Source: a virus. From it: 40,814 bases of DNA. The notes under the pieces are model-generated. The model made no database searches. It was given only the letters and a program-made list of their open reading frames with translations, and had not been told where the DNA came from. A program made the translations under genes and the position numbers. The DNA lies in the IMG/VR virus record IMGVR_UViG_3300025889_000274, positions 1-40,814 of that record, one strand, 5' to 3'. Below are positions 13,307-21,047 of this stretch, one piece after another; positions within the stretch are counted from its first letter, which is position 1, and each line of letters opens with the position of its first letter.

Positions 13307-14977
13307 ATGGGTCACTATCGAGACTTAAACGCACTCGCTCTCACGCCGGAGCTACTTGCTGAAAACGCAACGGGACACAAGTGCGTTAAGCCTTCGTCAA
13401 ATTCTGGTGTCAGAATTAATTGGGCTAATCCAATTACTCGAAAGCTGGTCGGTGCGTGGTTGCTCAATGATAGAGGAGGCGCTACAGCGCGTGATTTGTT
13501 AGGCAAAAACCACGGCGCAATTTCTGGTGCGACATGGACGCCGTATGGTCTTGAGTTCGCAGAATCCGACACGAATGACGTGGGTTTAGGTACGTCGAGC
13601 GAATGGGAAGGGCATCACTCTGGCGCTATCTTTGCGCGTATTAAACCCGACGATTTCAGTTCTTCTGGCGCGGTCTTTTGTCGTGACCCTGCACATTCGG
13701 GCCGTGGGCAATCGTTTTATATAAACAGCTCGGGCAATGTAGCGTGGTCTGCGCGGTTTGCATCAACAACATACACGGCATCAACTACCGCAGCACTCAC
13801 GGCGGGAAGGTGGTCAAACGTCGCCGTCAGTTGCGCAGGACAATCTGCCGATTATCATTTTCTTGTTAATGGTAAGATTGAAACTGCTACGTTAAATACG
13901 TCTGTAGACGGTTGGTGGACAGATGAACCAGATTCGGTTAGCGCGTATGAAATCGGGCACCACAAACGTGGCGACTCAAGCCACTATTTCGACGGTGTAA
14001 TCGGCTTCGTGTATTTATTTGGCGCAGATACGGATAATCTAGGAAATCTAACCGACGCAGAACTGCTGTCATTAGACAAAGACCCGTATCAATTGTTAAT
14101 GATTGAGCCGACTTTCTGGATGCCGCAAGCGGCCGCAGGTGGTGGTACCAGTATCAATGCTACTTCAGCTAGTAGAACAAACACTGCTAATAATGCAACC
14201 GTACAAGCAGATGTTGATATTAATATTTCTGCTACATCAGCTAGTAGAACAAACACTGCTAATAATGCAACCGTACAAGCAGATGTTGATATTAATATTT
14301 CTGCCACATCAGTTAGTAGAACGAATACCGCTAATAACGCTGTTGTAAGTTCCGGTACAGACACTAATATAGCGGCTACTTCTGCAAGCAGAACAAATAC
14401 TGCTAACAATGCAACTGTACAGGCTGACGTTGATATTAATATTACGGCGACTTCTATTAGTCGTACTAATACAGCAAATAACGCGGTTGTAAGTTTAGGC
14501 ACACCAACAAACATTTCTGCCACCTCTGTTAGTAGAACTAATACAGCAAATAATGCTACTGTTGATGCCCAAATTGACATTAATATAACAGCTACTAATG
14601 CTACCAGAACTATAACACCACTTAATGCATCCGTACAAGCAGATATAGATATTAATATAACAGCAACTAGTGTATCAAGAACTAATGCTGCAAACAATGC
14701 TGTAGTTTTTCTTGGCAACAATATTATAGCACTAAATGTTGCTAGAACTAATACGGCTTACAATGCGACGGTAGACGCTCAAGTAGATGTAAATGTTGCG
14801 GCTACTTATGTGAGTAGAGGTAATACAGCATTAGCTGCAGCAATATCTTATTATGTACCAGGTTATACGATTATTTGCCCAGATAGTGATTCGTGGTCAG
14901 CAGTAACTAAAGATTCATCGTCCTGGACAGAGATTAGCGTTGATTCAAACGAAGGTAATGTAACTGATAATTGTTAA
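13307..14977 (+). CDS. Tail fibre-like protein: LamG-type domain plus 24-residue repeats
   Basis: A 556-aa chimeric protein. Residues about 45-250 look like a concanavalin/LamG jelly-roll (VGAWLLNDRGGATARDLLG, SGAIFARIKPDDFSSSGAVF, YHFLVNGKIETATLN, YFDGVIGFVYLFGADTDN). Residues about 283-510 are about nine tandem 24-residue repeats of the type ATSASRTNTANNATVQADVD, predicted beta-rich. The C-terminus (SDSWSAVTKDSSSWTEIS) is a short unique end. The DNA changes from GC-richer to AT-rich at about 14.13 kb, at a Gly-rich joint. Likely a receptor-binding or host-surface adhesion protein. Confidence 0.75.
   Translation: MGHYRDLNALALTPELLAENATGHKCVKPSSNSGVRINWANPITRKLVGAWLLNDRGGATARDLLGKNHGAISGATWTPYGLEFAESDTNDVGLGTSSEWEGHHSGAIFARIKPDDFSSSGAVFCRDPAHSGRGQSFYINSSGNVAWSARFASTTYTASTTAALTAGRWSNVAVSCAGQSADYHFLVNGKIETATLNTSVDGWWTDEPDSVSAYEIGHHKRGDSSHYFDGVIGFVYLFGADTDNLGNLTDAELLSLDKDPYQLLMIEPTFWMPQAAAGGGTSINATSASRTNTANNATVQADVDINISATSASRTNTANNATVQADVDINISATSVSRTNTANNAVVSSGTDTNIAATSASRTNTANNATVQADVDINITATSISRTNTANNAVVSLGTPTNISATSVSRTNTANNATVDAQIDINITATNATRTITPLNASVQADIDINITATSVSRTNAANNAVVFLGNNIIALNVARTNTAYNATVDAQVDVNVAATYVSRGNTALAAAISYYVPGYTIICPDSDSWSAVTKDSSSWTEISVDSNEGNVTDNC
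14159..14840 (+). repeat. 72-bp coding repeats in the fibre gene
   Basis: About nine in-frame units of 72 bp. The first two (14159-14230 and 14231-14302) differ by one base, showing a recent duplication, while later units are diverged at DNA level but keep the S-R-T-N-T-A-N-N core. Unit number is likely to vary between related phages. Confidence 0.85.
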
Positions 14978-14986
14978 GGAGGCAAT

Positions 14987-15412
14987 GTGTTTTCATTTAT
15001 AAAGAGTTTATTTGGGACTAATGAGAATAATAGTAAAGTAGTAGAGCGCGCTGCTGATGGTATTTATAATGGCCTTGATAAATTGATTTATACAGAAGAG
15101 GAAAAAGCGGATGCTTTTCAAAAAGGTCGTGAAGCATTTCTGGAGTTTGTAAAAATCACACATGATCAGAATTCAATTCGTTCAGTAACAAGACGTTGGC
15201 TGGCTTTCCTGGTGATTGCACCTGTTATGCTGTTTTTTGTTATGTCTGGATTGACTAAGTTTGTTGGTATATTTGTTTCTAACTCTGTGCAGTATACAGA
15301 GGCAGCAGACTTTTTGTTTAAGCTTGTTGTTGAGATGTCTCCATGGGCAGCGGGCATTCTTGCTTTTTACTTTGGCTCACACATATTGAGCAAGTTACCA
15401 GGAAACAGGTGA
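14987..15412 (+). CDS. Holin-like protein (3TM type)
   Basis: A 141-aa protein with a charged N-terminal half and a membrane C-terminal half: hydrophobic segments at about residues 68-90 (RWLAFLVIAPVMLFFVMSGL) and 115-130 (WAAGILAFYFG), preceded by SIRSVTRRW. This follows the 3TM phage holin pattern. The start is GTG at 14987, supported by AAGGAGG; the nearby ATG is in a frame that stops at once. It opens a row of membrane and exported proteins, so a role in lysis is likely. Confidence 0.72.
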   Translation: MFSFIKSLFGTNENNSKVVERAADGIYNGLDKLIYTEEEKADAFQKGREAFLEFVKITHDQNSIRSVTRRWLAFLVIAPVMLFFVMSGLTKFVGIFVSNSVQYTEAADFLFKLVVEMSPWAAGILAFYFGSHILSKLPGNR

Positions 15413-15417
15413 AAACA

Positions 15418-15762
15418 ATGGCTGGCGAAAACAGAAGCATCGAAACATTCTCAAATCACTTTCACCGATTTCTGACGGTTATCATTACAGGGTTGTGCGT
15501 CTGGATGGTGACAACGATAAATGAGAATCAGTTGAAGCAGAACACCGTAGGACAGAAGATCGTCGCGTTAACCGAGAAAATAGATGGATTGACGGTTGAT
15601 CGTTACTACGGCAGAGATGCGGCAAGGGACTTTCAATTAAGGGATGCGGCACTGTCCAACCTCACCGACCTGTATAAGCTAATGAAAGATGAAATGAAAG
15701 ACCTGAAAGTCAGGGTCAGGGACTTGGAACGCGCCATTGATAAGAAAGGAACAAACAGATGA
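15418..15762 (+). CDS. Single-pass membrane protein with helical tail
   Basis: A 114-aa protein, one N-terminal membrane segment at about residues 16-36 (FHRFLTVIITGLCVWMVTTI) followed by a long charged helix (NLTDLYKLMKDEMKDLKVRV). I place the start at 15418; a longer frame to 15343 overlaps the holin-like gene and lacks a better ribosome-binding site. The layout resembles an inner-membrane spanin or an accessory holin. It overlaps the next gene by four bases (ATGA). Confidence 0.68.
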   Translation: MAGENRSIETFSNHFHRFLTVIITGLCVWMVTTINENQLKQNTVGQKIVALTEKIDGLTVDRYYGRDAARDFQLRDAALSNLTDLYKLMKDEMKDLKVRVRDLERAIDKKGTNR

Positions 15763-16169
15763 AACACATACTTGTATTAACACTATTATTAATCGGAGGT
15801 TATAGTCATGCGGACAAAATATCTTATTATGGGTGTTGTTATGATAGCCGCTCCAATTCTGCTGTTATTAGTAATAGTGTTGTTGAAAACAGCAGAGGTA
15901 TCGCATCCTCTATCGCACTCGGTCAACACTCATATTATTGGGGAGCAAGTACACTTCAAATGTTTGCCGGTTTCGGGTACGACGACAGGTCTGACTCAAA
16001 AGCATTCGCCATCGGTGCGGCTCAAGTGTACAAAGATGTCATCATTAACATCGGAGCAGCAATAGAACAGAACTATGAATATACAGCAACAACTAGGCCA
16101 AATGAATTTGTAAGGTCGGAGAATTCCGACTGGTCAATCGGTGCCGGTGTTACGTGGTTAGTCAAATGA
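15759..16169 (+). CDS. Exported protein, outer-membrane-like, 136 aa
   Basis: A clear signal peptide (KHILVLTLLLIGGYSHA, cleavage probably after SHA) is followed by a beta-rich chain with regular aromatic/Gly pattern (GIASSIALGQHSYYWGASTL, MFAGFGYDD, WSIGAGVTWLVK) that recalls a trimeric-autotransporter anchor or a small outer-membrane barrel. An 85-codon frame with a strong ribosome-binding site lies inside it in another frame (15808-16065). The role is unknown; surface exclusion or lysis are possible. Confidence 0.68.
   Translation: MKHILVLTLLLIGGYSHADKISYYGCCYDSRSNSAVISNSVVENSRGIASSIALGQHSYYWGASTLQMFAGFGYDDRSDSKAFAIGAAQVYKDVIINIGAAIEQNYEYTATTRPNEFVRSENSDWSIGAGVTWLVK
15808..16065 (+). CDS. 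Possible embedded small membrane protein, 85 aa
   Basis: An open frame nested in the 15759-16169 gene. It has CGGAGG eight bases before its ATG and begins with a basic residue then a long hydrophobic stretch (YLIMGVVMIAAPILLLLVIV), so it would insert in the inner membrane. Nested lysis genes exist (Rz1 in Rz). Against it: the GGAGG also encodes Gly-Gly of the outer frame, and the second half (HPLSHSVNTHIIGEQVHF) looks shadow-like. Confidence 0.35.
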   Translation: MRTKYLIMGVVMIAAPILLLLVIVLLKTAEVSHPLSHSVNTHIIGEQVHFKCLPVSGTTTGLTQKHSPSVRLKCTKMSSLTSEQQ

Positions 16170-16432
16170 GTGACGCGCTTGACTGGGTAAAGTTTATATT
16201 TGAGAACAAGAAGTTTCTATTCTCTGTCTTAATGTCTCTGGTCAGCGGTCTTGGATACCAGTCATGGAATGTTTTTGAAAAAGAAAAGACTATCATGTCA
16301 GAACGCGAAGCAACAACGCAAGCAATTGTCTATACACTACAGCAGACAAAGCCAGAAGTTGAGGAAGTAAAGGATAGTTTTGAAAAAAGACTTAAACGAC
16401 TTGAAAATAGAGTACAGGAGAAACATCCATGA
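16166..16432 (+). CDS. Spanin-like membrane/coiled-coil protein, 88 aa
   Basis: Starts at ATGA overlapping the previous stop. One membrane segment at about residues 14-34 (KKFLFSVLMSLVSGLGYQSW), then a charged coiled coil (EEVKDSFEKRLKRLENRVQE). This topology fits an inner-membrane spanin, the protein that with an outer-membrane partner disrupts the Gram-negative outer membrane at lysis. No lipoprotein partner with a clear lipobox was found nearby. It overlaps the next gene by four bases. Confidence 0.6.
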   Translation: MSDALDWVKFIFENKKFLFSVLMSLVSGLGYQSWNVFEKEKTIMSEREATTQAIVYTLQQTKPEVEEVKDSFEKRLKRLENRVQEKHP

Positions 16433-17028
16433 GTATAAGAGTAAAAATACTGCTATCCATATTATTTATTGAATTGGTTGTGTTGGTACTAATGCCATCA
16501 CCAGTAAAGGCACAGGACGCAATCTGTAATGATACAAACGTGGCTACATTCGCCAATCTAACTGATTTTGACTTCAACGTGATAGATGGAACTTATGTTC
16601 TTGCATTTAGACTGCTAACCAGCGGTGTTGCATGTTGTGGAGGTAAGTTCAGTGAAGTAGGTGCTCACTTTGATAATCTGAAACAGCAAACAAGATTACA
16701 AGGGGAAGACCTTGAGTCATTCGTGCGACGATATGCAAAGACAGTTACTTGGGGTGATTTAACCTCCGGTCAGCAAACAATGTGCAATGTGATGTTCACA
16801 AAGTACCCTAAGGTTGAATGGGTGGTGACAGAGAATTATTATCGAGGGGAGCTAAAACCAGATAGACCTCGGTATGCAAATACACCTGAGTTTCCAAGCG
16901 TTAAAAAAGAGATAGGACGCGCAACATTGGGCGAACCGTGTGGTCAGTTTGTTGCTAATTATGGTAACAGCACTGATTATGAATGGCGGACCAATGCTGA
17001 TGGTGTGACTGCCTGTAGGAAAAAATAG
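16429..17028 (+). CDS. Periplasmic Cys-containing protein, 199 aa
   Basis: N-terminal signal peptide (VKILLSILFIELVVLVLMPS, ending VKAQ) then an exported domain with about six cysteines (AICND, ACCGG, TMCNV, GEPCGQ, TACRK), probably disulphide-linked in the periplasm. No known family. In the place where an endolysin would be expected, but no lysozyme, amidase or peptidase motif is visible. It is a candidate for a new lytic or superinfection factor, by position only. GC-richer than the head genes. Confidence 0.65.
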   Translation: MSIRVKILLSILFIELVVLVLMPSPVKAQDAICNDTNVATFANLTDFDFNVIDGTYVLAFRLLTSGVACCGGKFSEVGAHFDNLKQQTRLQGEDLESFVRRYAKTVTWGDLTSGQQTMCNVMFTKYPKVEWVVTENYYRGELKPDRPRYANTPEFPSVKKEIGRATLGEPCGQFVANYGNSTDYEWRTNADGVTACRKK

Positions 17029-17030
17029 TG

Positions 17031-17414
17031 ATGGCGCAAATAGCCAAAGAAAGAAAGGATGTTGTTCGATTTTTTCAAAGAGTTTTGCAAAATAAGCATT
17101 GGGCTGCGCCTATCACGATAAGTGATGCCAACAGATTGCTTGACTACATATATGGTGAGGGTCACCCTTACCTAAGATTAAGGGAGTATGAAGCCCATGA
17201 TGGGGAAACAACACAGAAAGAACGAAGCGAAGATAGTGCAGGGGCAATACTACGGGGACGCCGTGCTACAGATAAACGGAAAGAAAGTGGAGAACGTGTT
17301 TATACTGGGATGGGAAACTATGTCCAACGGTGTGACGGTTGCCAAAATTGCATGTACCCAGAGCGATGTGAGATTGCCAAAGAAGGGTGCGATGGTAGAC
17401 AACCACAGGAATAG
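17031..17414 (+). CDS. Hypothetical protein, 127 aa, overlapping the next gene
   Basis: ATG at 17031 (a GTG at 17028 overlaps the previous stop). The first 55 residues look like a normal folded protein (AKERKDVVRFFQRVLQNKHW, ITISDANRLLDYIYGEGHPY). The rest overlaps the 17197-17448 gene and is hydrophilic, ending with a Cys cluster (CDGCQNCMYPERCEIAKEGC). The late part may be real, giving a metal-binding tail, or the reading frame may just run on by chance. Function unknown. Confidence 0.55.
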   Translation: MAQIAKERKDVVRFFQRVLQNKHWAAPITISDANRLLDYIYGEGHPYLRLREYEAHDGETTQKERSEDSAGAILRGRRATDKRKESGERVYTGMGNYVQRCDGCQNCMYPERCEIAKEGCDGRQPQE

Positions 17415-17448
17415 GTGTTTAGTAACTAACGAGGAATTAGAGATATGA
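17197..17448 (+). CDS. Hypothetical protein, 83 aa
   Basis: The frame could begin at 17188, 17197 or 17200; the GGGAG at about 17180-17187 fits 17197 best. It reads as a compact beta-rich domain (GQYYGDAVLQINGKKVENVF, TMSNGVTVAKIAC). Its stop overlaps the ATG of the next fibre gene as ATGA, good support for this frame. It overlaps the previous gene by about 220 bp in a different frame. Function unknown. Confidence 0.6.
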   Translation: MMGKQHRKNEAKIVQGQYYGDAVLQINGKKVENVFILGWETMSNGVTVAKIACTQSDVRLPKKGAMVDNHRNRCLVTNEELEI

Positions 17449-18458
17449 CTGTAGAAACAGCTACTCATTTAGACGATTTAGACATTACATTACCTCTTGC
17501 AGGCGATAATATATCTGAAGGTGATAATCATTTACGGCTTATAAAATCAGTTCTAAAGACTGTATTCCCGGGTAGTGGTGGTTCAGGATTTAGTACCCCA
17601 ATTACAGCATTAGAAGCGGATATTAATTTACTTGCTGGTCTAGCTGCTGGAGGGTTAACTAACACTGAGTTATCCTATATCAATACATTGACATCTAATG
17701 CACAGACACAGCTAGATGCCAAACAGCCACTTGATGCAGACCTTACAGCTATAGCTGCATTAGCAACAGCAGCATATGGCCGTTCTCTTTTGGAAACTGC
17801 TTCAGAAGCTGCGTTTAAAGCTTTAGTTAATTTAGAAATCGGAACTGATGTACAGGCATATGATGCAGACTTGTCGGCTATAGCTGCACTAGCTACAAAC
17901 GCTTACGGCAGATCATTGCTAACAGTTGCTTCAGAAGCTGCGTTTAAAGCTTTAGTCAATTTAGAGATTGGTACAGATGTACAAGCGTATGATGCAGATC
18001 TAGCTGCTATTGCCGCATTAACTACACAAACATTCGGAAGGTCTTTATTAACACAAGCAACTGCTTCAGCAGCAAGATCCACATTAGGGATAGATGGCAC
18101 AAGTGGAAACATAGCCAGTGGTGATATTGCAAATGACGCTATCGACGCTGCACATATTAGTTTTACAAATACGACAACTGGTACTTTGACTGTTCCTTTC
18201 AATGGCTCTGTTACTGTTCCAGAAGGTTTTTATGTAGTCCTTGCACCAGACAGTGCTGGCAGTAACTGGAGTTCTATAGATTTAGTGGTTACTTCTCACC
18301 AAAGTGGCACACCTACCTTTGTAGTAGGGAATTTTGGAACGGCAAGTAGTTCTACTAAAGGATTTTCAGGAATATACTCGGACGGGTCTAACGTTACAAT
18401 TACTGATACTTCTAGTGCTGGCCCTAAAACAATTTATTATAGAAGGTTAAATACTTAA
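17445..18458 (+). CDS. Tail fibre/collar-type protein with repeats
   Basis: A 337-aa protein. Residues 1-95 carry a start common in phage tail fibres (ISEGDNHLRLIKSVLKTVFP). Residues about 97-205 hold three 43-residue repeats built on DADLSAIAALATNAYGRSLL, then SEAAFKALVNLEIGTDVQAY, a motif typical of fibre shafts. The C-terminal 120 residues (FNGSVTVPEGFYVVLAPDSA onward) are beta-rich and probably the tip. Codon use is AT-rich again, unlike the preceding lysis-like genes. It likely forms the host-contact fibres. Confidence 0.75.
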   Translation: MTVETATHLDDLDITLPLAGDNISEGDNHLRLIKSVLKTVFPGSGGSGFSTPITALEADINLLAGLAAGGLTNTELSYINTLTSNAQTQLDAKQPLDADLTAIAALATAAYGRSLLETASEAAFKALVNLEIGTDVQAYDADLSAIAALATNAYGRSLLTVASEAAFKALVNLEIGTDVQAYDADLAAIAALTTQTFGRSLLTQATASAARSTLGIDGTSGNIASGDIANDAIDAAHISFTNTTTGTLTVPFNGSVTVPEGFYVVLAPDSAGSNWSSIDLVVTSHQSGTPTFVVGNFGTASSSTKGFSGIYSDGSNVTITDTSSAGPKTIYYRRLNT

Positions 18459-18967
18459 TGCAGTTTATCCATATTCCAAAAACAGCTGGTAAATCGGTTC
18501 ATGCGGTGTTCCCTAGGACTCCTCCTTTTGAGAGACATCACCAACCGATGTCTTACTATAAGGATGAGACAGAGTTCTATACGACCATAAGAAACCCGTA
18601 CGATAGATTGGTAAGCTTATTTTGTTATATAAACAGAGACCAACCTAACTATAATGAGATACATAACCCAGAATATTTTTATTGGTGGTTTACTGTGGGG
18701 AAAGATCAGGAACCCAAGATGGCTAATCCTAATGTGTTTAATACTATGTCATGGTATTTAGATGTCCCTGAGAAACCTGTGAAGATATTAAGATTCGAGA
18801 CAGTCGGACAAGATTTTAAAGAACTGTTTGGGCAGGATTTACCTCACGTAAATGAAAATGAACATCCACCTTATCAGGGGTATTATGATAAGAAAATGAC
18901 AGAGTTAGTAAGAGATTATTACTCTGAGGACTTTATACGCTTTAACTATAGCGAGGAATTGGTATGA
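18458..18967 (+). CDS. Sulfotransferase-like protein, 169 aa
   Basis: Shows the two PAPS-binding signatures of the Sulfotransfer_2-type family: FIHIPKTAGKS near the N-terminus (5'-phosphosulphate loop, residues 3-13) and TTIRNPYDRLVSLF (3'-phosphate loop, residues 42-55), with a C-terminal YYSEDFIRFNYS typical of the family end. Short compared with cellular enzymes (about 250), so a minimal version. It overlaps its neighbours by one and four bases within the tail operon. It could sulfate a host surface glycan after infection or a virion component; a PAPS source must come from the host. Confidence 0.8.
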   Translation: MQFIHIPKTAGKSVHAVFPRTPPFERHHQPMSYYKDETEFYTTIRNPYDRLVSLFCYINRDQPNYNEIHNPEYFYWWFTVGKDQEPKMANPNVFNTMSWYLDVPEKPVKILRFETVGQDFKELFGQDLPHVNENEHPPYQGYYDKKMTELVRDYYSEDFIRFNYSEELV

Positions 18968-19233
18968 GTTTACGAAGTAGATTATTTGATGTAATAAAAG
19001 CGGATAAAATAAAAAATGCTTCACCTAATTTATTAACTGACGTTTGGTCTGGTCTTACATTAGGTCAAAAAACTAAACTCGTAAAAGGCTTACTTACAGA
19101 GCCTCATATATTTGGTGAAAAATTAAGGGATGAATTATTTAAAAATATTGAATCTGAAGTTAATGCTGAATTAGATACTCTATTAGCACAAGCTACAATA
19201 GATAGAACGTTTCTTGAAGGATTATTTTCATGA
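18964..19233 (+). CDS. Small hypothetical protein, 89 aa
   Basis: ATGA overlaps at both ends place it firmly in the tail operon between the sulfotransferase-like and nozzle-like genes. Predicted mostly helical (SLRSRLFDVIKADKIKNASP, GEKLRDELFKNIESEVNAEL). No motif recognised; function unknown. Confidence 0.7.
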   Translation: MSLRSRLFDVIKADKIKNASPNLLTDVWSGLTLGQKTKLVKGLLTEPHIFGEKLRDELFKNIESEVNAELDTLLAQATIDRTFLEGLFS

Positions 19234-20795
19234 AAATGTTTAGTATTAAAAATATAGGGGTTAGCGGTTTAAATACCGATTTAGCTCCATGGGAATTAGA
19301 TTCTGGGCATCTTACATATGCCGCTAATTTCCGTTCAGCCGGAAATGCTGTTAAATCAGGGGGAAACTATCTAGCATGGGCTACCCCAGGTACCGATTTT
19401 AATGCAGGTAATTTAATCCATGTAGGTGAGCTTGCTAACGGGTATTGGATGGTTATGGGCCGCTCTGCAGTATATGTGTATAATGGTACCTGGTACGATA
19501 TAAGTAATGCTGCCGGATATGCGGGCATTAGTGCAGATGACGAATTACTTTGGACAGCTTGTAAGCTAGGTAGAATACCTATTATCAACAACCCGCAACA
19601 TTATCCTGAATACTGGTCTCCGCAATCCACAGGTCAGGTAATGCAATATCTTAATTTTGATGCTGGGAATACTTGGGCTAGTTTAGGATACACATGTAAA
19701 GTAATGAGGTCGCATAAAGATTATTTATTCGCGCTTAACCTAACAGAAGGAGCTACTGAATTACCCAATTCTTATCGTTGGTCACACCCTGCAGTAATTA
19801 ATGGATTACCATTTTCTTGGGACGAAACAGATACATCTAGTCTAGCTGGAAAGTCTCAATTAGGAGGTGATAGTGGAGACTTGATAGACGGATTATCATT
19901 AAGAGATTCTTTCTGTTTATATGCAGAGAAAGGTATACATATATTAGACCCGTCTAATGACGAATCTGTTTGGAATCGTAGGCAGCTATCTTCAACTGTT
20001 GGGTTAATATCGTCTAACACAGTAGCCCAAGTGAACAACATCCATTTCTTATTGGTTGATGGAGACTTTATATCTAACGATGGAAATAATATTGTATCTA
20101 TAGCACACAATAGAATTAGAACTAGATTGCTTTCTAACCTTAATGAAACTTACTACAACCGTTCATATACGATCAATAATAGAGCTCTGAAAGAGTTATG
20201 GTTTTGTGTCCCTGAAGGCGACGCTACATATCCTAACATGGCATATATTTATAATTGGAGAGATGATAAATGGGGCGTAATTGATTTACCATCTAATACG
20301 GCGTTTGCTGCATATGGTCCAAAAACAATAGTTACAGATACTTGGTCAAATATTGTAGGCACTTGGGCTACCACATTATTAAAATGGACAGGTCAATCAA
20401 TTACTCCTTTGAACGACTCCATAATTTCAATTAGCACTTCTAATAGTGGTCTTGTAGAAATTGACCCAGAAGCTGGAACTGGGACAGCAAATACTGGTTG
20501 TAGATTAGAAAGAACTAATCTCGTTATAGGGGATATAACTAAAACTAAAACCGTTACTAGAGCTTACCCTAAAATGAACAGTACTTCACCAGTGACTGTT
20601 CAAATTGGTTCTCAGCAGACGCCAGATGGCGCTGTAGAATGGGAGACTGCTGTGACGTTTACACCTGGTACGGATAGAAAAGTTGATTGCAGATCTACGG
20701 GCTTCTTACACGCATGGCGAATAGATTCTGTAGCTGGTGGTAATGTTAACTGTAGCGGTATTGATTTTGAATATGAAGATGCAGGTGAAAGATAA
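19230..20795 (+). CDS. Tail nozzle-like protein
   Basis: A 521-aa beta-rich protein with repeated propeller-type strands (GYWMVMGRSAVYVYNGTWYD, YLFALNLTEGATELPNSYRW, DSFCLYAEKGIHILDPSNDE, NMAYIYNWRDDKWGVIDLP). This arrangement, and its place before the internal virion genes, matches the podovirus nozzle/gp10-like tail tube component that docks under the adaptor. Such proteins form a hexamer through which DNA leaves. It overlaps both neighbours by one to four bases. Confidence 0.78.
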   Translation: MKMFSIKNIGVSGLNTDLAPWELDSGHLTYAANFRSAGNAVKSGGNYLAWATPGTDFNAGNLIHVGELANGYWMVMGRSAVYVYNGTWYDISNAAGYAGISADDELLWTACKLGRIPIINNPQHYPEYWSPQSTGQVMQYLNFDAGNTWASLGYTCKVMRSHKDYLFALNLTEGATELPNSYRWSHPAVINGLPFSWDETDTSSLAGKSQLGGDSGDLIDGLSLRDSFCLYAEKGIHILDPSNDESVWNRRQLSSTVGLISSNTVAQVNNIHFLLVDGDFISNDGNNIVSIAHNRIRTRLLSNLNETYYNRSYTINNRALKELWFCVPEGDATYPNMAYIYNWRDDKWGVIDLPSNTAFAAYGPKTIVTDTWSNIVGTWATTLLKWTGQSITPLNDSIISISTSNSGLVEIDPEAGTGTANTGCRLERTNLVIGDITKTKTVTRAYPKMNSTSPVTVQIGSQQTPDGAVEWETAVTFTPGTDRKVDCRSTGFLHAWRIDSVAGGNVNCSGIDFEYEDAGER

Positions 20796-21043
20796 TGGCC
20801 TTTATTCCAGTTGAACAACCACCAACGGAATTTTCGGATATTCAAAGAGAATACCTGAATCGGATGGTTTTAAACATTAATTTAGCATTTGCATCAGTTT
20901 ATAAATTGCCTATTTTATACACATTAGAAGAAAAACCTTTAATTGGAAAAGTTTACTATTATGGTGCAGCTATAGCCACTACAGCCATAACAAGTGAAGG
21001 GTTCTGGGGTTATACCTCAGGTGGATGGTCAAAACTAGGATAA
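20795..21043 (+). CDS. Small tail-module protein, 82 aa
   Basis: Overlaps the nozzle gene by one base. The first half is helical (FSDIQREYLNRMVLNINLAF), the second is a short beta-rich tail ending in aromatic/Gly residues (TSEGFWGYTSGGWSKLG). Small proteins of this shape commonly follow the nozzle gene in this phage type; their exact role is not known. Confidence 0.7.
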   Translation: MAFIPVEQPPTEFSDIQREYLNRMVLNINLAFASVYKLPILYTLEEKPLIGKVYYYGAAIATTAITSEGFWGYTSGGWSKLG

Positions 21044-21047
21044 TAAT

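Noticed and set aside
14089-14721. 210-codon minus-strand frame opposite the fibre repeats
   Set aside because: It is a mirror of the repeat array with a monotonous hydrophobic pattern, and no ribosome-binding site.
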